This document shows, piece by piece, positions 6,770 through 15,770 of a stretch of DNA of 64,000 nucleotides; position 1 is the first letter of the stretch; every line of letters begins with the position of its first letter. Origin of the DNA: Enterococcus caccae ATCC BAA-1240 (GTDB lineage: Bacteria > Bacillota > Bacilli > Lactobacillales > Enterococcaceae). The notes beneath the pieces are model-generated. The model saw nothing but the letters and a program-made list of their open reading frames with translations, was not told where the DNA came from and made no database searches. Position numbers and translations under genes: made by a program. The stretch is from contig NZ_KE136474.1 in NCBI RefSeq assembly GCF_000407145.1, positions 310,001 through 374,000 on the forward strand, written 5' to 3'.

Positions 6770-6838
6770 CAAATAGCTGTTTATCCCTTCAGAAACACCC
6801 AACCATTTTTTTACTATCACAAGATAAACAGCTATTTG
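6770..6838 (+). terminator. Perfect 16-bp inverted repeat with long loop, possible terminator
   Basis: CAAATAGCTGTTTATC (6770-6785) and its exact complement (6823-6838) enclose 37 bases, and five T's follow on the plus strand. No plus-strand gene lies upstream for it to terminate, so the function is uncertain. Confidence 0.45.
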
Positions 6839-6857
6839 TTTTTCTCGTTTACAATAA

Positions 6858-7031
6858 TTATTCTTTATGACTCACCTGAATATTGTTTAATTGCTTTAGA
6901 ATATCGCTATTCGGATGACTTTTCCCATTTTCCCAATTCGAAATACTTTGTCTTGTTACATATAATATATCTGCTAATTCTTGCTGCGTTAAATGCAATT
7001 GTTCACGTTTCTTTTTCACGTCTGTACTCAT
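6858..7031 (-). CDS. Small XRE-family HTH regulator
   Basis: 57 residues from the ATG at 7031, chosen because AGGAG lies six bases upstream; a longer frame to 7061 has no such site. It is a lone Cro/CI-type helix-turn-helix: VKKKREQLHLTQQELADILY then VTRQSISNWENGKSHPN. Promoter with -10 TATAAT (in CTCTATAATG) just upstream. Such very small XRE proteins often control a neighbouring toxin, membrane protein or mobile element; no partner is adjacent, so the target is unknown. Confidence 0.85.
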   Translation of the reverse strand: MSTDVKKKREQLHLTQQELADILYVTRQSISNWENGKSHPNSDILKQLNNIQVSHKE

Positions 7032-7221
7032 TTTCTTCTCCTTGCTCGTCATACTATACACTCATTATAGAGCTTTTTTTTTATAAAAAACAATATCAAT
7101 TTTGAATCGTTACAATTCATTTTCTTGATAGTTAATATGATGAATGAAGGTCAATGGACAGGACATATATTGACGATTCCCTCTTAGAAATACAACTTCA
7201 TTATGAAAGAATTCAGATTAT

Positions 7222-7262
7222 TTGACAAAGCTTTGCTCTTTTGGTTTAATGGTTTAAACCAA
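7222..7262 (+). promoter_or_regulatory. Promoter and likely autoregulatory operator of the arsR-type operon
   Basis: -35 TTGACA (7222-7227), 17 bp, -10 TTTAAT (7245-7250). A perfect inverted repeat TTGGTTTA / TAAACCAA (7241-7248, 7255-7262) covers the -10, where a repressor would block RNA polymerase. Binding by the ArsR-family protein encoded next is inference. Confidence 0.7.
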
Positions 7263-7307
7263 CGAACTATAAATGCATTTTCTAAATAAAAAACCAGGAG
7301 TTTACCT

Positions 7308-7637
7308 ATGAATAACATGAATGAATTAAAAGAAAGCTTCGCCGCACTTAGTCCTTTTTTAATCGCTTTAGGTGACGAAAAACGCCAAACAATCATTCTT
7401 CGACTTATGGAAGATCAAGCTTGCCAAGGACTGCAAGTACCCGATTTGATTGAAGCATCCAGCTTATCAAGACCTGCTGTTTCTCATCACTTAAAAGTAT
7501 TAAAAAATGCCAATATTGTTGATTATCGACGAGAAGGTACGAAAAATTTCTACTATTTGACCCATGAATTGGGAGAAATCAATCAATTGAAACAGCTAAT
7601 AGAACAAATCATTGATTTTACGGAAAAGAGGAAATAA
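7308..7637 (+). CDS. ArsR-family transcriptional regulator
   Basis: 109 residues with a winged helix-turn-helix: the recognition region reads SSLSRPAVSHHLKVLKNANI, followed by the wing DYRREGTKNFYYL. No CxC metal-binding pair is visible at the usual ArsR/SmtB positions, so it probably does not sense arsenic or zinc; several metal-free members sense electrophiles or redox state. AGGAG precedes the ATG. It is first in an operon with a DJ-1/PfpI protein and an SDR-type reductase, and the palindrome over its promoter suggests that it represses its own operon. Confidence 0.9.
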   Translation: MNNMNELKESFAALSPFLIALGDEKRQTIILRLMEDQACQGLQVPDLIEASSLSRPAVSHHLKVLKNANIVDYRREGTKNFYYLTHELGEINQLKQLIEQIIDFTEKRK

Positions 7638-7638
7638 A

Positions 7639-8352
7639 TTGAAGAAAGTATTGATCGTAGAAACAAACGTCACTAGATACCAAGGAACCAAAGAGCCTAC
7701 GGGCTTATGGTTAGGCGAATCTGCTGAGTTTGTAGATGAGTTAAACAAAGCTGGTATCGCCTATGATTTTGTCAGTCCAAAGGGCGGTTTTATTCCCTTA
7801 GACCCTAGAAGTATGAAATACACGGATGAATCCATCTTAAGCGTGTACGAAGATCCAGATTTTGTCCATCGAGGATTGACGAATACTTTAAAACCAGCTG
7901 AAGTAAACACAGATGACTATTTTGCGATATATTATACTGGCGGACATGGTGTGATGTGGGATTTTCCAGATAATACGGAACTACAAACAATCGCTAAAGA
8001 AATTTATGCTCACAATGGCTATTTAGTTTCCGTTTGTCATGGTATCGCAGGTTTATTAAATATTAAGGACGATAATGGAAATTATCTTATCGCAAATAAA
8101 GCCATTACAGGTTTTACAACGACTGAAGAAATAATTGCTGGAAAAAAATCTGTCGTCCCTTTCTTAAATAAAGAGATAGCTGAAAAAAATGGCGCGACTT
8201 TTAAAAAGAAACGTTTTTATAAAGATTATGCTATAAAAGATGGACGGATCATCACTGGACAAAATCCGTTTTCTGTTCGTTCCGTCGCAAAATTATTATT
8301 GAATGAAATAGATTTAGGAGGAAATAAACATGCAAACAATCTTGGGAAGTAA
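7639..8352 (+). CDS. DJ-1/PfpI-family protein, Hsp31-like glyoxalase/deglycase type
   Basis: 237 residues from the TTG at 7639, one base after the arsR-type stop, with GAGGAAATAAA directly upstream. The nucleophile elbow is VSVCHGIAGL (Cys ~130) and the preceding strand is YYTGGHGVMWDFPDN, as in class I glutamine amidotransferase-like Hsp31/HchA relatives, with a conserved Glu in GLWLGESAEF. These cytoplasmic enzymes handle reactive carbonyls such as methylglyoxal. The end overlaps the next gene by 23 bases. Confidence 0.88.
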   Translation: MKKVLIVETNVTRYQGTKEPTGLWLGESAEFVDELNKAGIAYDFVSPKGGFIPLDPRSMKYTDESILSVYEDPDFVHRGLTNTLKPAEVNTDDYFAIYYTGGHGVMWDFPDNTELQTIAKEIYAHNGYLVSVCHGIAGLLNIKDDNGNYLIANKAITGFTTTEEIIAGKKSVVPFLNKEIAEKNGATFKKKRFYKDYAIKDGRIITGQNPFSVRSVAKLLLNEIDLGGNKHANNLGK

Positions 8353-9244
8353 TGGACAAATTGGTCAAGAACTAGCTAAAGAGCTTCATAAAAATTTTAC
8401 TACAGATCTTCGCTTAGTGAGTCGTAGTCCTAAAAAGGTCAACGAAAGCGATCAACTTTTCCCGGCCAATCTGCTTAATTATGAAGAAACAAATCAAGCA
8501 ATCTCTGGAAGCGATATTGTCTATTTTACCGCTGGACTTCCAATGGATAGTAATATGTGGGAAGAACAATTCCTCATAATGATGGCAAATGTGATGAAAT
8601 CTTGTATCGAAAATCAAACGAAATTAGTTTTTTTCGATAATACGTATATGTACGCCAAAAATAATGACCCTCAAACAGAAGACAGCCCCTTTCGACCAGT
8701 AGGCAGAAAAGCAGTTGTACGAGCAAATATGGCACAAATGTTACTGGATATGATGAACGCTAAAGAAATAGACGCGGTTATTTGTCGCGCACCAGAATTT
8801 TATGGCCCTGGTAAAACACAAAGTATCACGAATACCATGATTTTTGAGAACATACATCAAGGGAAGAAGCTTCGAGTTCCTCTCAGTGATTCAAGCTTAC
8901 GGACACTTATTTGGACACCAGATGCCAGTCGAGCAATGGCTTTGATCGGAAACACCGAAGATGCTTACGGTCAAACATGGCACTTACCTTGTGATGATAG
9001 CAAAAGTTATTCTGAAATAATCAATTTATCCGAACAGATTTTAAACAAAAAACTTCCGTATACGGTTCTAAAAATGTGGCAATTTAACTTAGGAAGTCTG
9101 TTTAGTCATCCATTGAAAGAATTAAAAGAGCTGCTTCCGCGCTATCAAGAGGATAATATCTTCGTCTCAGATAAATTTAAAGAGCGTTTTCCTGAATTTA
9201 AGATCATGACAATGGAAGAAGGAATCCAGCAAATCGTTTTATAG
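8330..9244 (+). CDS. NAD(P)-binding SDR-type reductase (NmrA/epimerase-like)
   Basis: 304 residues. It begins with a nucleotide-binding Rossmann motif in a shortened form, ILGSNGQIGQELA, and has the VVRANMAQMLLDM helix and an FYGPGKTQS segment typical of extended short-chain dehydrogenases. The classical YxxxK is present only loosely, as DNTYMYAK. GGAGGAAATAAAC precedes the ATG inside the end of the DJ-1 gene. Its place in an operon with an ArsR regulator and a DJ-1 protein suggests reduction or clearance of reactive aldehydes or quinones; the substrate is unknown. Confidence 0.82.
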   Translation: MQTILGSNGQIGQELAKELHKNFTTDLRLVSRSPKKVNESDQLFPANLLNYEETNQAISGSDIVYFTAGLPMDSNMWEEQFLIMMANVMKSCIENQTKLVFFDNTYMYAKNNDPQTEDSPFRPVGRKAVVRANMAQMLLDMMNAKEIDAVICRAPEFYGPGKTQSITNTMIFENIHQGKKLRVPLSDSSLRTLIWTPDASRAMALIGNTEDAYGQTWHLPCDDSKSYSEIINLSEQILNKKLPYTVLKMWQFNLGSLFSHPLKELKELLPRYQEDNIFVSDKFKERFPEFKIMTMEEGIQQIVL

Positions 9245-9286
9245 TTGTTTGCTTTTTCTAAATTAAACGAACATAAAATATATAAG

Positions 9287-9325
9287 AAAAGATCTAGAAT
9301 TGGACGTTCCCATTCTAGATCTTTT
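9287..9325. terminator. Bidirectional terminator
   Basis: Perfect 14-bp stem AAAAGATCTAGAAT / ATTCTAGATCTTTT with an 11-base loop, between the SDR gene and the converging M20 peptidase gene. Confidence 0.9.
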
Positions 9326-9344
9326 GTCTTTTATCAGATGTTCA

Positions 9345-10490
9345 TTAAGCTAAATAAGTCGTCGCCATTTCTTTATAAATATCCACCATTTCCAAATAGT
9401 TATCGACATCCACATATTCATCCACTTGGTGAGGTGTTTCATTTCCTGGACCAAAAATAATCACTGGAAAAGCTTTTTTGCCTTTTGTAAATTCAGCGGC
9501 ATCCGTCGTTCCAGATACACCAACCATTGGAATATCCACATTGACTTGTTTTTTCGCTACTTGTTGGGCAATTTTTGCAATATCAGAATCTTTTTCACTT
9601 TTCACTGAAATTTTATTGGCTTCAATGCTCAATGTTAAATGATACGTATCTTTTTGGTTTAGCTCATCGATCAGTTCATTCATTTTTTTGATAACAAGGT
9701 CATTATCGTAGCCTGGAATCGTTCTAATATTTCCTTGAAGACTTGCTTCACTAGGAATACTATTGATTTGTTCCCCGCCAGAAATCATGGTTACATTATA
9801 GATAAAGTCTCCCAACACTTCGTCTGTGTGGATTTCACTACGGAATAATTGATTCGCTCTTGAATAGAAATCATTTAGATGATCGATTGCATTAACGCCT
9901 AATTGCGGCATTGAGCTATGAGCATTCTTACCTTGAGACTCCACTTTAAAATTGATCGATCCCTTATGAGCATAAACGATACCAGCATAGCCAGAAGGTT
10001 CGCCAATTACCATTGAGGTTACATCATCCACATAGCCTTCTTTGGTTAACTGTTCTGCACCTAATTCACCGACTTCTTCCCCCACTGTAGCGATCAAACG
10101 AAGACGTCCATTGAACGCTGCATTCTCTTCTTTTAATTCAATCATTGCGATTGCCATAGCCGCTAAACCACTCTTCATATCGCAAGTGCCGCGACCATAC
10201 ATTTTGCCGTCACGAATTTCAGGTTTGAACGGATCTGATGTCCAATCAGCTTCATTCCCTGCTGAAACAACATCCATATGTCCTGAGAAAGCTAAAACTT
10301 TTTCGCTATTCTTATTGCCGATTTCAACAATTAGATTGTCACGGTCTTTGTCATATTCTAAAAAGCTTGAGTCGATGCCATGTTTTTTAAATAGTTTGCT
10401 TAAATACTCAGCGACTTCTTTTTCATTGCCATTGACTGATTTGATTGCGACGATGTCTTTTAAGATTTGAATTTTTTCTTGTTTTTCCAT
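9345..10490 (-). CDS. M20-family metallopeptidase, ArgE/DapE type
   Basis: 381 residues, the standard length. Zinc-site residues are all visible: FSGHMDVVSAG (His, Asp), YGRGTCDMKSG (Asp), GEEVGELGAE (catalytic Glu and ligand), VIGEPSG, and a C-terminal TPHQVDEYV His. A dimerisation domain sits between about 180 and 290. Such enzymes hydrolyse N-acyl amino acids or succinyl-diaminopimelate; enterococci use lysine in their wall cross-bridge and I see no other dap genes here, so the substrate is left open. AGAAGG lies eight bases before the ATG. Confidence 0.9.
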   Translation of the reverse strand: MEKQEKIQILKDIVAIKSVNGNEKEVAEYLSKLFKKHGIDSSFLEYDKDRDNLIVEIGNKNSEKVLAFSGHMDVVSAGNEADWTSDPFKPEIRDGKMYGRGTCDMKSGLAAMAIAMIELKEENAAFNGRLRLIATVGEEVGELGAEQLTKEGYVDDVTSMVIGEPSGYAGIVYAHKGSINFKVESQGKNAHSSMPQLGVNAIDHLNDFYSRANQLFRSEIHTDEVLGDFIYNVTMISGGEQINSIPSEASLQGNIRTIPGYDNDLVIKKMNELIDELNQKDTYHLTLSIEANKISVKSEKDSDIAKIAQQVAKKQVNVDIPMVGVSGTTDAAEFTKGKKAFPVIIFGPGNETPHQVDEYVDVDNYLEMVDIYKEMATTYLA

Positions 10491-10717
10491 GTTGTTTGCC
10501 TTCTTTCATATGATTCATTCAGCTTTTGATCGTGTGTGAAAAACTGGATAAATTTGTTTACAAATTAACTATACACCTAAATAGGAAATTCGTTAAATAA
10601 AAGAGGTTCATTTTATTATGCCTATTTATGAAAAGATTCACAAAAAACTTTATTTTTTATTTGTTTAATATATAATTAATAGATAATAATAAATAAATAA
10701 AAGAAAGAAGATTGCAA

Positions 10718-12067
10718 ATGAAAAAAATTGCTAGTTTCATAAGTTTTTTTGCTATTTTGCTGATTGTAACCTGTTTTCCCAAAACTTCATACGCAGTAGA
10801 TCAACTGGTTTTTGAAGGCCCTACATTAGATACTCCTTATGCAGGTCAAACTCAAATTTCTGGGTATCTTGCAGCATTCGGTACCTTGCCTTCTGGTGAA
10901 AAGGTTCCTGTAAGTAAGTTTGATGGTGCAGCTTGGATCGTAATCAATGGGAAAACGTATAATGGAACAACTGCTGGAAATCAGATGTTTGATTATACCG
11001 TTACAAAAATTGATGACGAAAAATACGCCTTTACGTTCAACCTTCCAGACAATATCGTTTTAAAAGAGGGGGATACGATAAGTACTTTTGTGATTCCAGC
11101 AACTGTAGAAAATCCTTCAAATTACCCTCAACTGTCTCACAAATTCTCTGGAGAATACATCGTCCAAAAGAAAGCTGATCCGCTACCTGGTGAAGATGTC
11201 TTGGTTACATACCTAGATGAAAATGGCACTGAAATTGCCCCTAAAAAACCAATCAGTGGTATGGTAGGCGATCTTTACGATGCTACAACAGCCGAGTACA
11301 AACTGACTATTGACGGTTACACCTTAGACGAAACAAAATTACCTACAAATGCGACTGGGACTATCAGCCAAGTAAGTCAAATCGTTACCTATACGTATAA
11401 AGAAAATCCCATCAAAGCTCATGACGTCACTGTGCGCTATGTTGATGAAAAAGGCAATCAACTAGCTGATTCAAAAACGATCAGCGGGTCGATCGGCGAA
11501 CCTTATGATGCCTCAACAGATGTCTACAAACCAATCATTGATGGTTATACCTTGGATGAAACAAAACTACCTACAAATGCGACTGGGACACTAAGTGCCC
11601 TCGATCAAATCGTTACTTATACGTACAAAAAAAATCGAGTCAAAGCACAAGACCTGACTGTTCGATATGTTGATGAACGAGGTAAAGAACTCGTAGCATC
11701 ACAAACCATTAGCGGCTTGATTGGTACTCCTTACGATGTCTCAACGACTACTTACAAATTGATCATTGATGGCTATACTCTGGATACAACCAAACTACCC
11801 ACAAATGCTATCGGAACTCTGACTGATAAGAAGCAAACCGTTACTTACTACTATGTTGCTAATAAAAAATCAGATCAACCCACAGATATAAACCAAGAAA
11901 ACTCTGGAAAACCAACGACACAAAATACAACCTCTTTAAAGAACAACAAGAGCTTTCCTAAAACAGGGGAAACTGCCACACAATCTATTTTATACCTTGG
12001 CGGATCATTGATTCTCTTAACTGGGCTTGCTTACCTAAGAAAAAATAAAACAACTAAGTCTCAATAA
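10718..12067 (+). CDS. Wall-anchored surface protein with three MucBP repeats
   Basis: 449 residues from the ATG at 10718. Signal peptide to about residue 28 (ends TSYAVDQ); an N-terminal beta-rich domain of about 120 residues; then three tandem repeats of about 75 residues (starting near 11190, 11420 and 11645), each with V.Y.DE.G, IDGYTLD, KLPTNA.GT and VTY.Y, which is the MucBP pattern; a polar linker; and a sorting signal with FPKTGE, a hydrophobic span and RKNKTTKSQ. Family knowledge: MucBP proteins bind mucins or other glycans at host surfaces. The motif is FPKTG rather than LPXTG, a variant seen in enterococci and lactobacilli. The repeats are very similar at DNA level, so copy number may vary between strains. 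Confidence 0.9.
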   Translation: MKKIASFISFFAILLIVTCFPKTSYAVDQLVFEGPTLDTPYAGQTQISGYLAAFGTLPSGEKVPVSKFDGAAWIVINGKTYNGTTAGNQMFDYTVTKIDDEKYAFTFNLPDNIVLKEGDTISTFVIPATVENPSNYPQLSHKFSGEYIVQKKADPLPGEDVLVTYLDENGTEIAPKKPISGMVGDLYDATTAEYKLTIDGYTLDETKLPTNATGTISQVSQIVTYTYKENPIKAHDVTVRYVDEKGNQLADSKTISGSIGEPYDASTDVYKPIIDGYTLDETKLPTNATGTLSALDQIVTYTYKKNRVKAQDLTVRYVDERGKELVASQTISGLIGTPYDVSTTTYKLIIDGYTLDTTKLPTNAIGTLTDKKQTVTYYYVANKKSDQPTDINQENSGKPTTQNTTSLKNNKSFPKTGETATQSILYLGGSLILLTGLAYLRKNKTTKSQ

Positions 12068-12077
12068 TATGATAAAA

Positions 12078-12108
12078 AAACCAGCTCATCATTTCTGATA
12101 GCTGGTTT
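12078..12108 (-). terminator. Terminator of purR (shared with the MucBP gene)
   Basis: Stem AAACCAGCT/AGCTGGTTT, extended in the loop by ATCA/TGAT; seven A's on the left side give a T-run for the minus-strand purR transcript. Confidence 0.8.
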
Positions 12109-12113
12109 CAATT

Positions 12114-12941
12114 CTATTCATCAAAATAATTCCCAGGAACCACATTGATTGTTTTTGTCCGTGTATCTACATCTTCCACATAAAGCAATGATGTATAGTC
12201 TTCAATCGCACGTTGCCCTTTAAATTTAGACTCTGCAAAGACAGTGATCCCAACAAGCTCTGCCTCAAATTCTTCGATCAAGCTCTTCATTCCGTTGACC
12301 GTGCCGCCGCCTTTCATAAAGTCATCCACGACCAACACTCTAGAACCGCGCTTTAAGCTACGTTTTGATAATTCCATTTTTTCGATCCGTTCAGATGATC
12401 CAGAAACGTAATTCACACTGACAGTCGAGCCTTCTGTGATCTTCGAATCACGGCGCACGATTACAAACGGAACATTCAAGTAATACGAAACAGCTTGCGC
12501 GATCGGCACACCTTTTGTCGCTACTGTCATCACCGCATCGATTTGTTCCCCTAAATATTTAGAAGCAATGATTCTCCCAACTTGGCGCAACAATTCCGGC
12601 TGTCCTAACAAATCAGAAAGATACACATATCCTCCTGGCAACAGACGATCTTGTTCTGATAAACGTTCACACAAAGCCATAACTAATTCTTTTGATTCCT
12701 CATATGGAATTTCTGGGATAAACCGAACACCGCCGGCTGCTCCTGGAATGGTTTCAAGAATTCCCGTCCCTCGTTGTTTGAATGTTTTTTTGATGATCGC
12801 TAAATCCTCACTGATCGATGATTTCGCTGATTTGTAGCGCTGTGCAAAATGGGTCAAAGAAACCAATGTATGGGGATGATCCAACAAGTACTGTGTCATA
12901 TCAATCAATCGTTCGCTTCTCCGAATTTTAGAATCTGTCAC
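12114..12941 (-). CDS. purR: PurR, purine operon repressor
   Basis: 275 residues, normal length. An N-terminal winged helix (IRRSERLIDMTQYLLDH) precedes a phosphoribosyltransferase-like domain with the PRPP loop VLVVDDFMKGGGTVNG. It represses purine synthesis genes and lets go when PRPP is high. The start is GTG at 12941 with GAGGAGAAGAA directly upstream. A PurBox-like stretch, TATAACGAACCTA, lies on the same strand about 60-70 bases upstream (around 13005-13017), with one mismatch to the recalled CCGAAC core, so autoregulation is possible. Confidence 0.95.
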   Translation of the reverse strand: MTDSKIRRSERLIDMTQYLLDHPHTLVSLTHFAQRYKSAKSSISEDLAIIKKTFKQRGTGILETIPGAAGGVRFIPEIPYEESKELVMALCERLSEQDRLLPGGYVYLSDLLGQPELLRQVGRIIASKYLGEQIDAVMTVATKGVPIAQAVSYYLNVPFVIVRRDSKITEGSTVSVNYVSGSSERIEKMELSKRSLKRGSRVLVVDDFMKGGGTVNGMKSLIEEFEAELVGITVFAESKFKGQRAIEDYTSLLYVEDVDTRTKTINVVPGNYFDE

Positions 12942-13142
12942 TTCTTCTCCTCTTTCCTTTAAGGTTTTTTATTCATTTGAATAATGACTAGCCCTTATTT
13001 TTTATAGGTTCGTTATACATTATTTTTCAACAAGTAAAATAAATGATACTTCCTCATAATCTATCGTTCCCTATTATAGGGTGTTTTCCAAAAAAAATCG
13101 AGCATTTTTTGACAAAATTGAAAAATAGTTCGCAATTTAAGA

Positions 13143-13190
13143 AACAAAAAAGAAGATAAGAGAAAAAACTTTCGTTTTTCCCTTACCTTC
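13143..13190 (-). terminator. Terminator of the zinc-uptake operon
   Basis: Long imperfect hairpin between GAAGGTAAGGGAAAAAC and its partner on the minus strand, followed by a T-run opposite 13143-13151. It isolates the zinc operon from purR. Confidence 0.8.
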
Positions 13191-13201
13191 AGCTAACTTA
13201 T

Positions 13202-14044
13202 TTATGCTTTTCTTTCACTCATTTTTTTATTTCGTTGCATCGTTACAACTACTTTACGGACGATACTCACAAGAATAAATAAAGCGATAAAAATCAAGGT
13301 AATGCTGGCACTTGGCGGTGTTTCTAAATAATAAGATCCCGTCAGTCCTGTTAGCATGCCAATCAATCCCATGATCACACTAATAATAATCACCGTGTTA
13401 AATCCTTTACCGATCCGCATCCCGATAGCAGCTGGTAAGACCATGATTGCTGATATCAATAAGGCTCCAGCAATCGGAATCATCACCGCAATCGCTACAC
13501 CTGTGATCACGTTAAACAACATCGACATCCAGTGAATCGGCAAGCCATCCACATGAGCCGTATCTTCATCAAACGTCAACACATACATTGGACGTTTAAA
13601 TAAAACAAACAAAATCACTAGTACTACAAACAATACAGCTAAAATAATGACTTGCTGCCATGTAATCGTCACGATTGAACCAAACAGATACGACTGGATA
13701 CTGGCCGCTGAATTTCCGCCACTTAGATTCATCAGAACCAGAGCTAGCGCCAGTCCTCCAGACATTAAAATCGCAATTGAAATTTCTGAGTACGTACTAT
13801 AGATCATTCGTAGATATTCTAAAATAATTGCTGCAATGATCACCACGACAAGTGTCATGATATCTGGATTCCAATTTAAGAAAAATCCTAATGCAACTCC
13901 GGCGAGCGATACATGAGAAAGAGTATCCGCCATCAAAGATTGTCTTCTGATCACAAGAAACACACCTAACATCGGCGCAATCACTGAAATAAAAGTTGCC
14001 GCTAAAAAGGCTTTTCTCATGAACTCATATGAAAGCATCTCCAC
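13202..14044 (-). CDS. adcB: AdcB-type zinc ABC transporter permease
   Basis: 280 residues with eight or nine hydrophobic segments and the ABC-3 family loop [19 protein letters not shown] near the N-terminus. It forms the membrane channel of the zinc importer. The start is GTG at 14044, seven bases after GGAGG; an ATG at 14038 is also possible. The start overlaps the end of the ATPase gene by 28 bases, so translation is probably coupled. A cytoplasmic basic tail ([11 protein letters not shown]) ends the protein. Confidence 0.93.
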   Translation of the reverse strand: MEMLSYEFMRKAFLAATFISVIAPMLGVFLVIRRQSLMADTLSHVSLAGVALGFFLNWNPDIMTLVVVIIAAIILEYLRMIYSTYSEISIAILMSGGLALALVLMNLSGGNSAASIQSYLFGSIVTITWQQVIILAVLFVVLVILFVLFKRPMYVLTFDEDTAHVDGLPIHWMSMLFNVITGVAIAVMIPIAGALLISAIMVLPAAIGMRIGKGFNTVIIISVIMGLIGMLTGLTGSYYLETPPSASITLIFIALFILVSIVRKVVVTMQRNKKMSERKA

Positions 14045-14697
14045 TGTGAATCCTCCTTCCGAACTAAACGAATTTGTCGATCGGCATACGCTTTGATATC
14101 TTCATGATCGTGGGTGATCATCAAAATCGCTTTGCCATGATCATGTGCATTATGCCGTAAAAGGCGATAAAATTCATTTCTAGACGTTTCATCCATCCCT
14201 GTTGTTGGCTCATCTAAAATAAATAAATCTGGGTCTGTCGCAAAAATACGAGCCAAACTGATACGTTGTTTCTGTCCACCAGACAGTTCACCGATCCGCT
14301 TATGACGCATCTCCCACATACCAACTGCTTTCAACGCTTTTTCTACGTGTTGATGATCTCGTTTCGTTAAAGGTTTAAACCAGCGATTACGCGGAAAACG
14401 CCCTGAGCGCACTAGCTCGATCACCGTACTTGGAAACCCTGCGTTAAATGATGCCACTTGCTGAGGAATATAACCGATACTCAGCTTTTCACCTGTGGTA
14501 TTTTCTTTTGCGATCGTGATTTCCCCTTTAGTTGGTTTTAATAACCCTAAAGTACTCTTGATCAACGTGGATTTCGCTGCACCGTTTTCTCCTGTTAGAA
14601 TCACAAATTCGCCAGGATCAACATAATATGAAACATCTTCTAAGACTGGCTCATCATCATAATAAAATGTGAGGTCTTTGACTTCTAGATAATGCAT
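14017..14697 (-). CDS. adcC: AdcC-type zinc ABC transporter ATPase
   Basis: 226 residues. Walker [10 protein letters not shown], signature LSGGQKQR, Walker [13 protein letters not shown] and the switch His in MITHDHED are all present. It powers zinc uptake with AdcB and the lipoprotein AdcA. It sits second in the operon, 77 bases after adcA; that gap contains an imperfect hairpin (AATCGGGA/TCCCGATT, 14734-14741 and 14763-14770) which may reduce read-through from the more abundant binding protein gene. Confidence 0.94.
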   Translation of the reverse strand: MHYLEVKDLTFYYDDEPVLEDVSYYVDPGEFVILTGENGAAKSTLIKSTLGLLKPTKGEITIAKENTTGEKLSIGYIPQQVASFNAGFPSTVIELVRSGRFPRNRWFKPLTKRDHQHVEKALKAVGMWEMRHKRIGELSGGQKQRISLARIFATDPDLFILDEPTTGMDETSRNEFYRLLRHNAHDHGKAILMITHDHEDIKAYADRQIRLVRKEDSQWRCFHMSS

Positions 14698-14774
14698 GAC
14701 TCTACTCCTTCTTCTGCCTTATAAACTGCCTAAAATCGGGAGAAAAAACTAAATGTCTTTTATCCCGATTCGCT

Positions 14775-15737
14775 TTACTTAATACTTTTCTTCAATGCGT
14801 CAAGATTGGCTTTCATCACTGAAATATAATCTTCACCTTTATCTTGCTCTTTTTGGGTAATACTTTCTAGCGGATTAAGGACCGCTAATTCCACACCTGT
14901 TTCACTTGCTAATGTTTCAGCAACTTTTGATGAAGCCGATGTTTCAAAATAAATAACTGAGACATTATGTTCTTTAATATATTTTTTCAACTCTGCTAAA
15001 CGACTCGGTGACGGTTCTTGATCTGGTGAAATTCCTGCAATCGACTCTTGCGTCAAACCGTATTGTTTCGCTAAATAGCCAAACGCTGCATGCTGTGTCA
15101 CAAACGTTTTGTTTTTAGCATTCGTAAAGGCTTCTTTATATTCTGTATCTAAATCCTTCAACTTCTCAAGGTAAGCTGTAGCATTTTTCTCAAATATTTC
15201 TTTTTTGTCTGGGTATTTTTTGACTAATGCATCGCGAATAGCTTCAACTTCTTTTTGAGCTAAAACGGGGTCTAACCAAACATGTGGATCTAATTCGTGA
15301 TCGTGATCATCATGGTCTGCTTCTTCCTCGTCATCGTCATGTTCATGAGCTGCACCTGCCATTAAATCGATCGAACCTGCTGCTTCCACTACAGTCACTT
15401 TTTTCTCATCAACGTTTTCCAGAACATCTTTGACCCACGTCTCTAACTCATGACTGTTGTACACAAATACATCTGCATCTGTGATTTTGGCGATATCTTT
15501 GGCACTTGGTTCATAGTCATGTGGTTCTGTTCCAGCTGGGATCAACAATTGAACATCTCCAGCATCACCGACAACATTTTTAGCAAAATCGTACATTGGG
15601 TAAAAAGTTGTCACGACTTTTATTGTATCACTTTTTCCAGATTTATCTTGCTCTTTTGTTTGTCCACAGGCCGTTAGTGTAAAAATCACTGCTGTTAAAA
15701 GGAATCCTATAATATATTTCCAGTTATTTTTTCTCAT
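14775..15737 (-). CDS. adcA: AdcA-type zinc-binding lipoprotein
   Basis: 320 residues from the ATG at 15737 (GGGGAT seven bases upstream; an earlier ATG at 15752 overlaps that site). A lipobox (LTACGQ) follows a hydrophobic signal, giving a membrane-anchored lipoprotein. The cluster-9 substrate-binding domain has a His/Asp-rich loop, HEHDDDEEEADHDDHDHE, and the zinc ligands in DPHVWLDP, TQHAAFGYLAKQYGL and FETSAS. The ZinT-like C-terminal domain found on some streptococcal AdcA proteins is absent. A Zur-type box lies 34 bases upstream. Confidence 0.94.
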   Translation of the reverse strand: MRKNNWKYIIGFLLTAVIFTLTACGQTKEQDKSGKSDTIKVVTTFYPMYDFAKNVVGDAGDVQLLIPAGTEPHDYEPSAKDIAKITDADVFVYNSHELETWVKDVLENVDEKKVTVVEAAGSIDLMAGAAHEHDDDEEEADHDDHDHELDPHVWLDPVLAQKEVEAIRDALVKKYPDKKEIFEKNATAYLEKLKDLDTEYKEAFTNAKNKTFVTQHAAFGYLAKQYGLTQESIAGISPDQEPSPSRLAELKKYIKEHNVSVIYFETSASSKVAETLASETGVELAVLNPLESITQKEQDKGEDYISVMKANLDALKKSIK

Positions 15738-15770
15738 TTCATTTATCCCCATTTCGATTTGTCTTATGCA

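Noticed and set aside
6836-7105. 89-codon plus-strand frame opposite the XRE gene
   Set aside because: Shadow of the XRE gene; residues are low-complexity and the XRE frame has clear HTH sequence and ribosome site.
10042-10470. 142-codon plus-strand frame opposite the M20 peptidase
   Set aside because: Antisense shadow; the M20 frame carries all zinc-site motifs.
2500-12110. Prophage or integrative element
   Set aside because: No integrase, terminase, relaxase, capsid or att-like direct repeats were seen; the block looks like a mosaic of small gene units.
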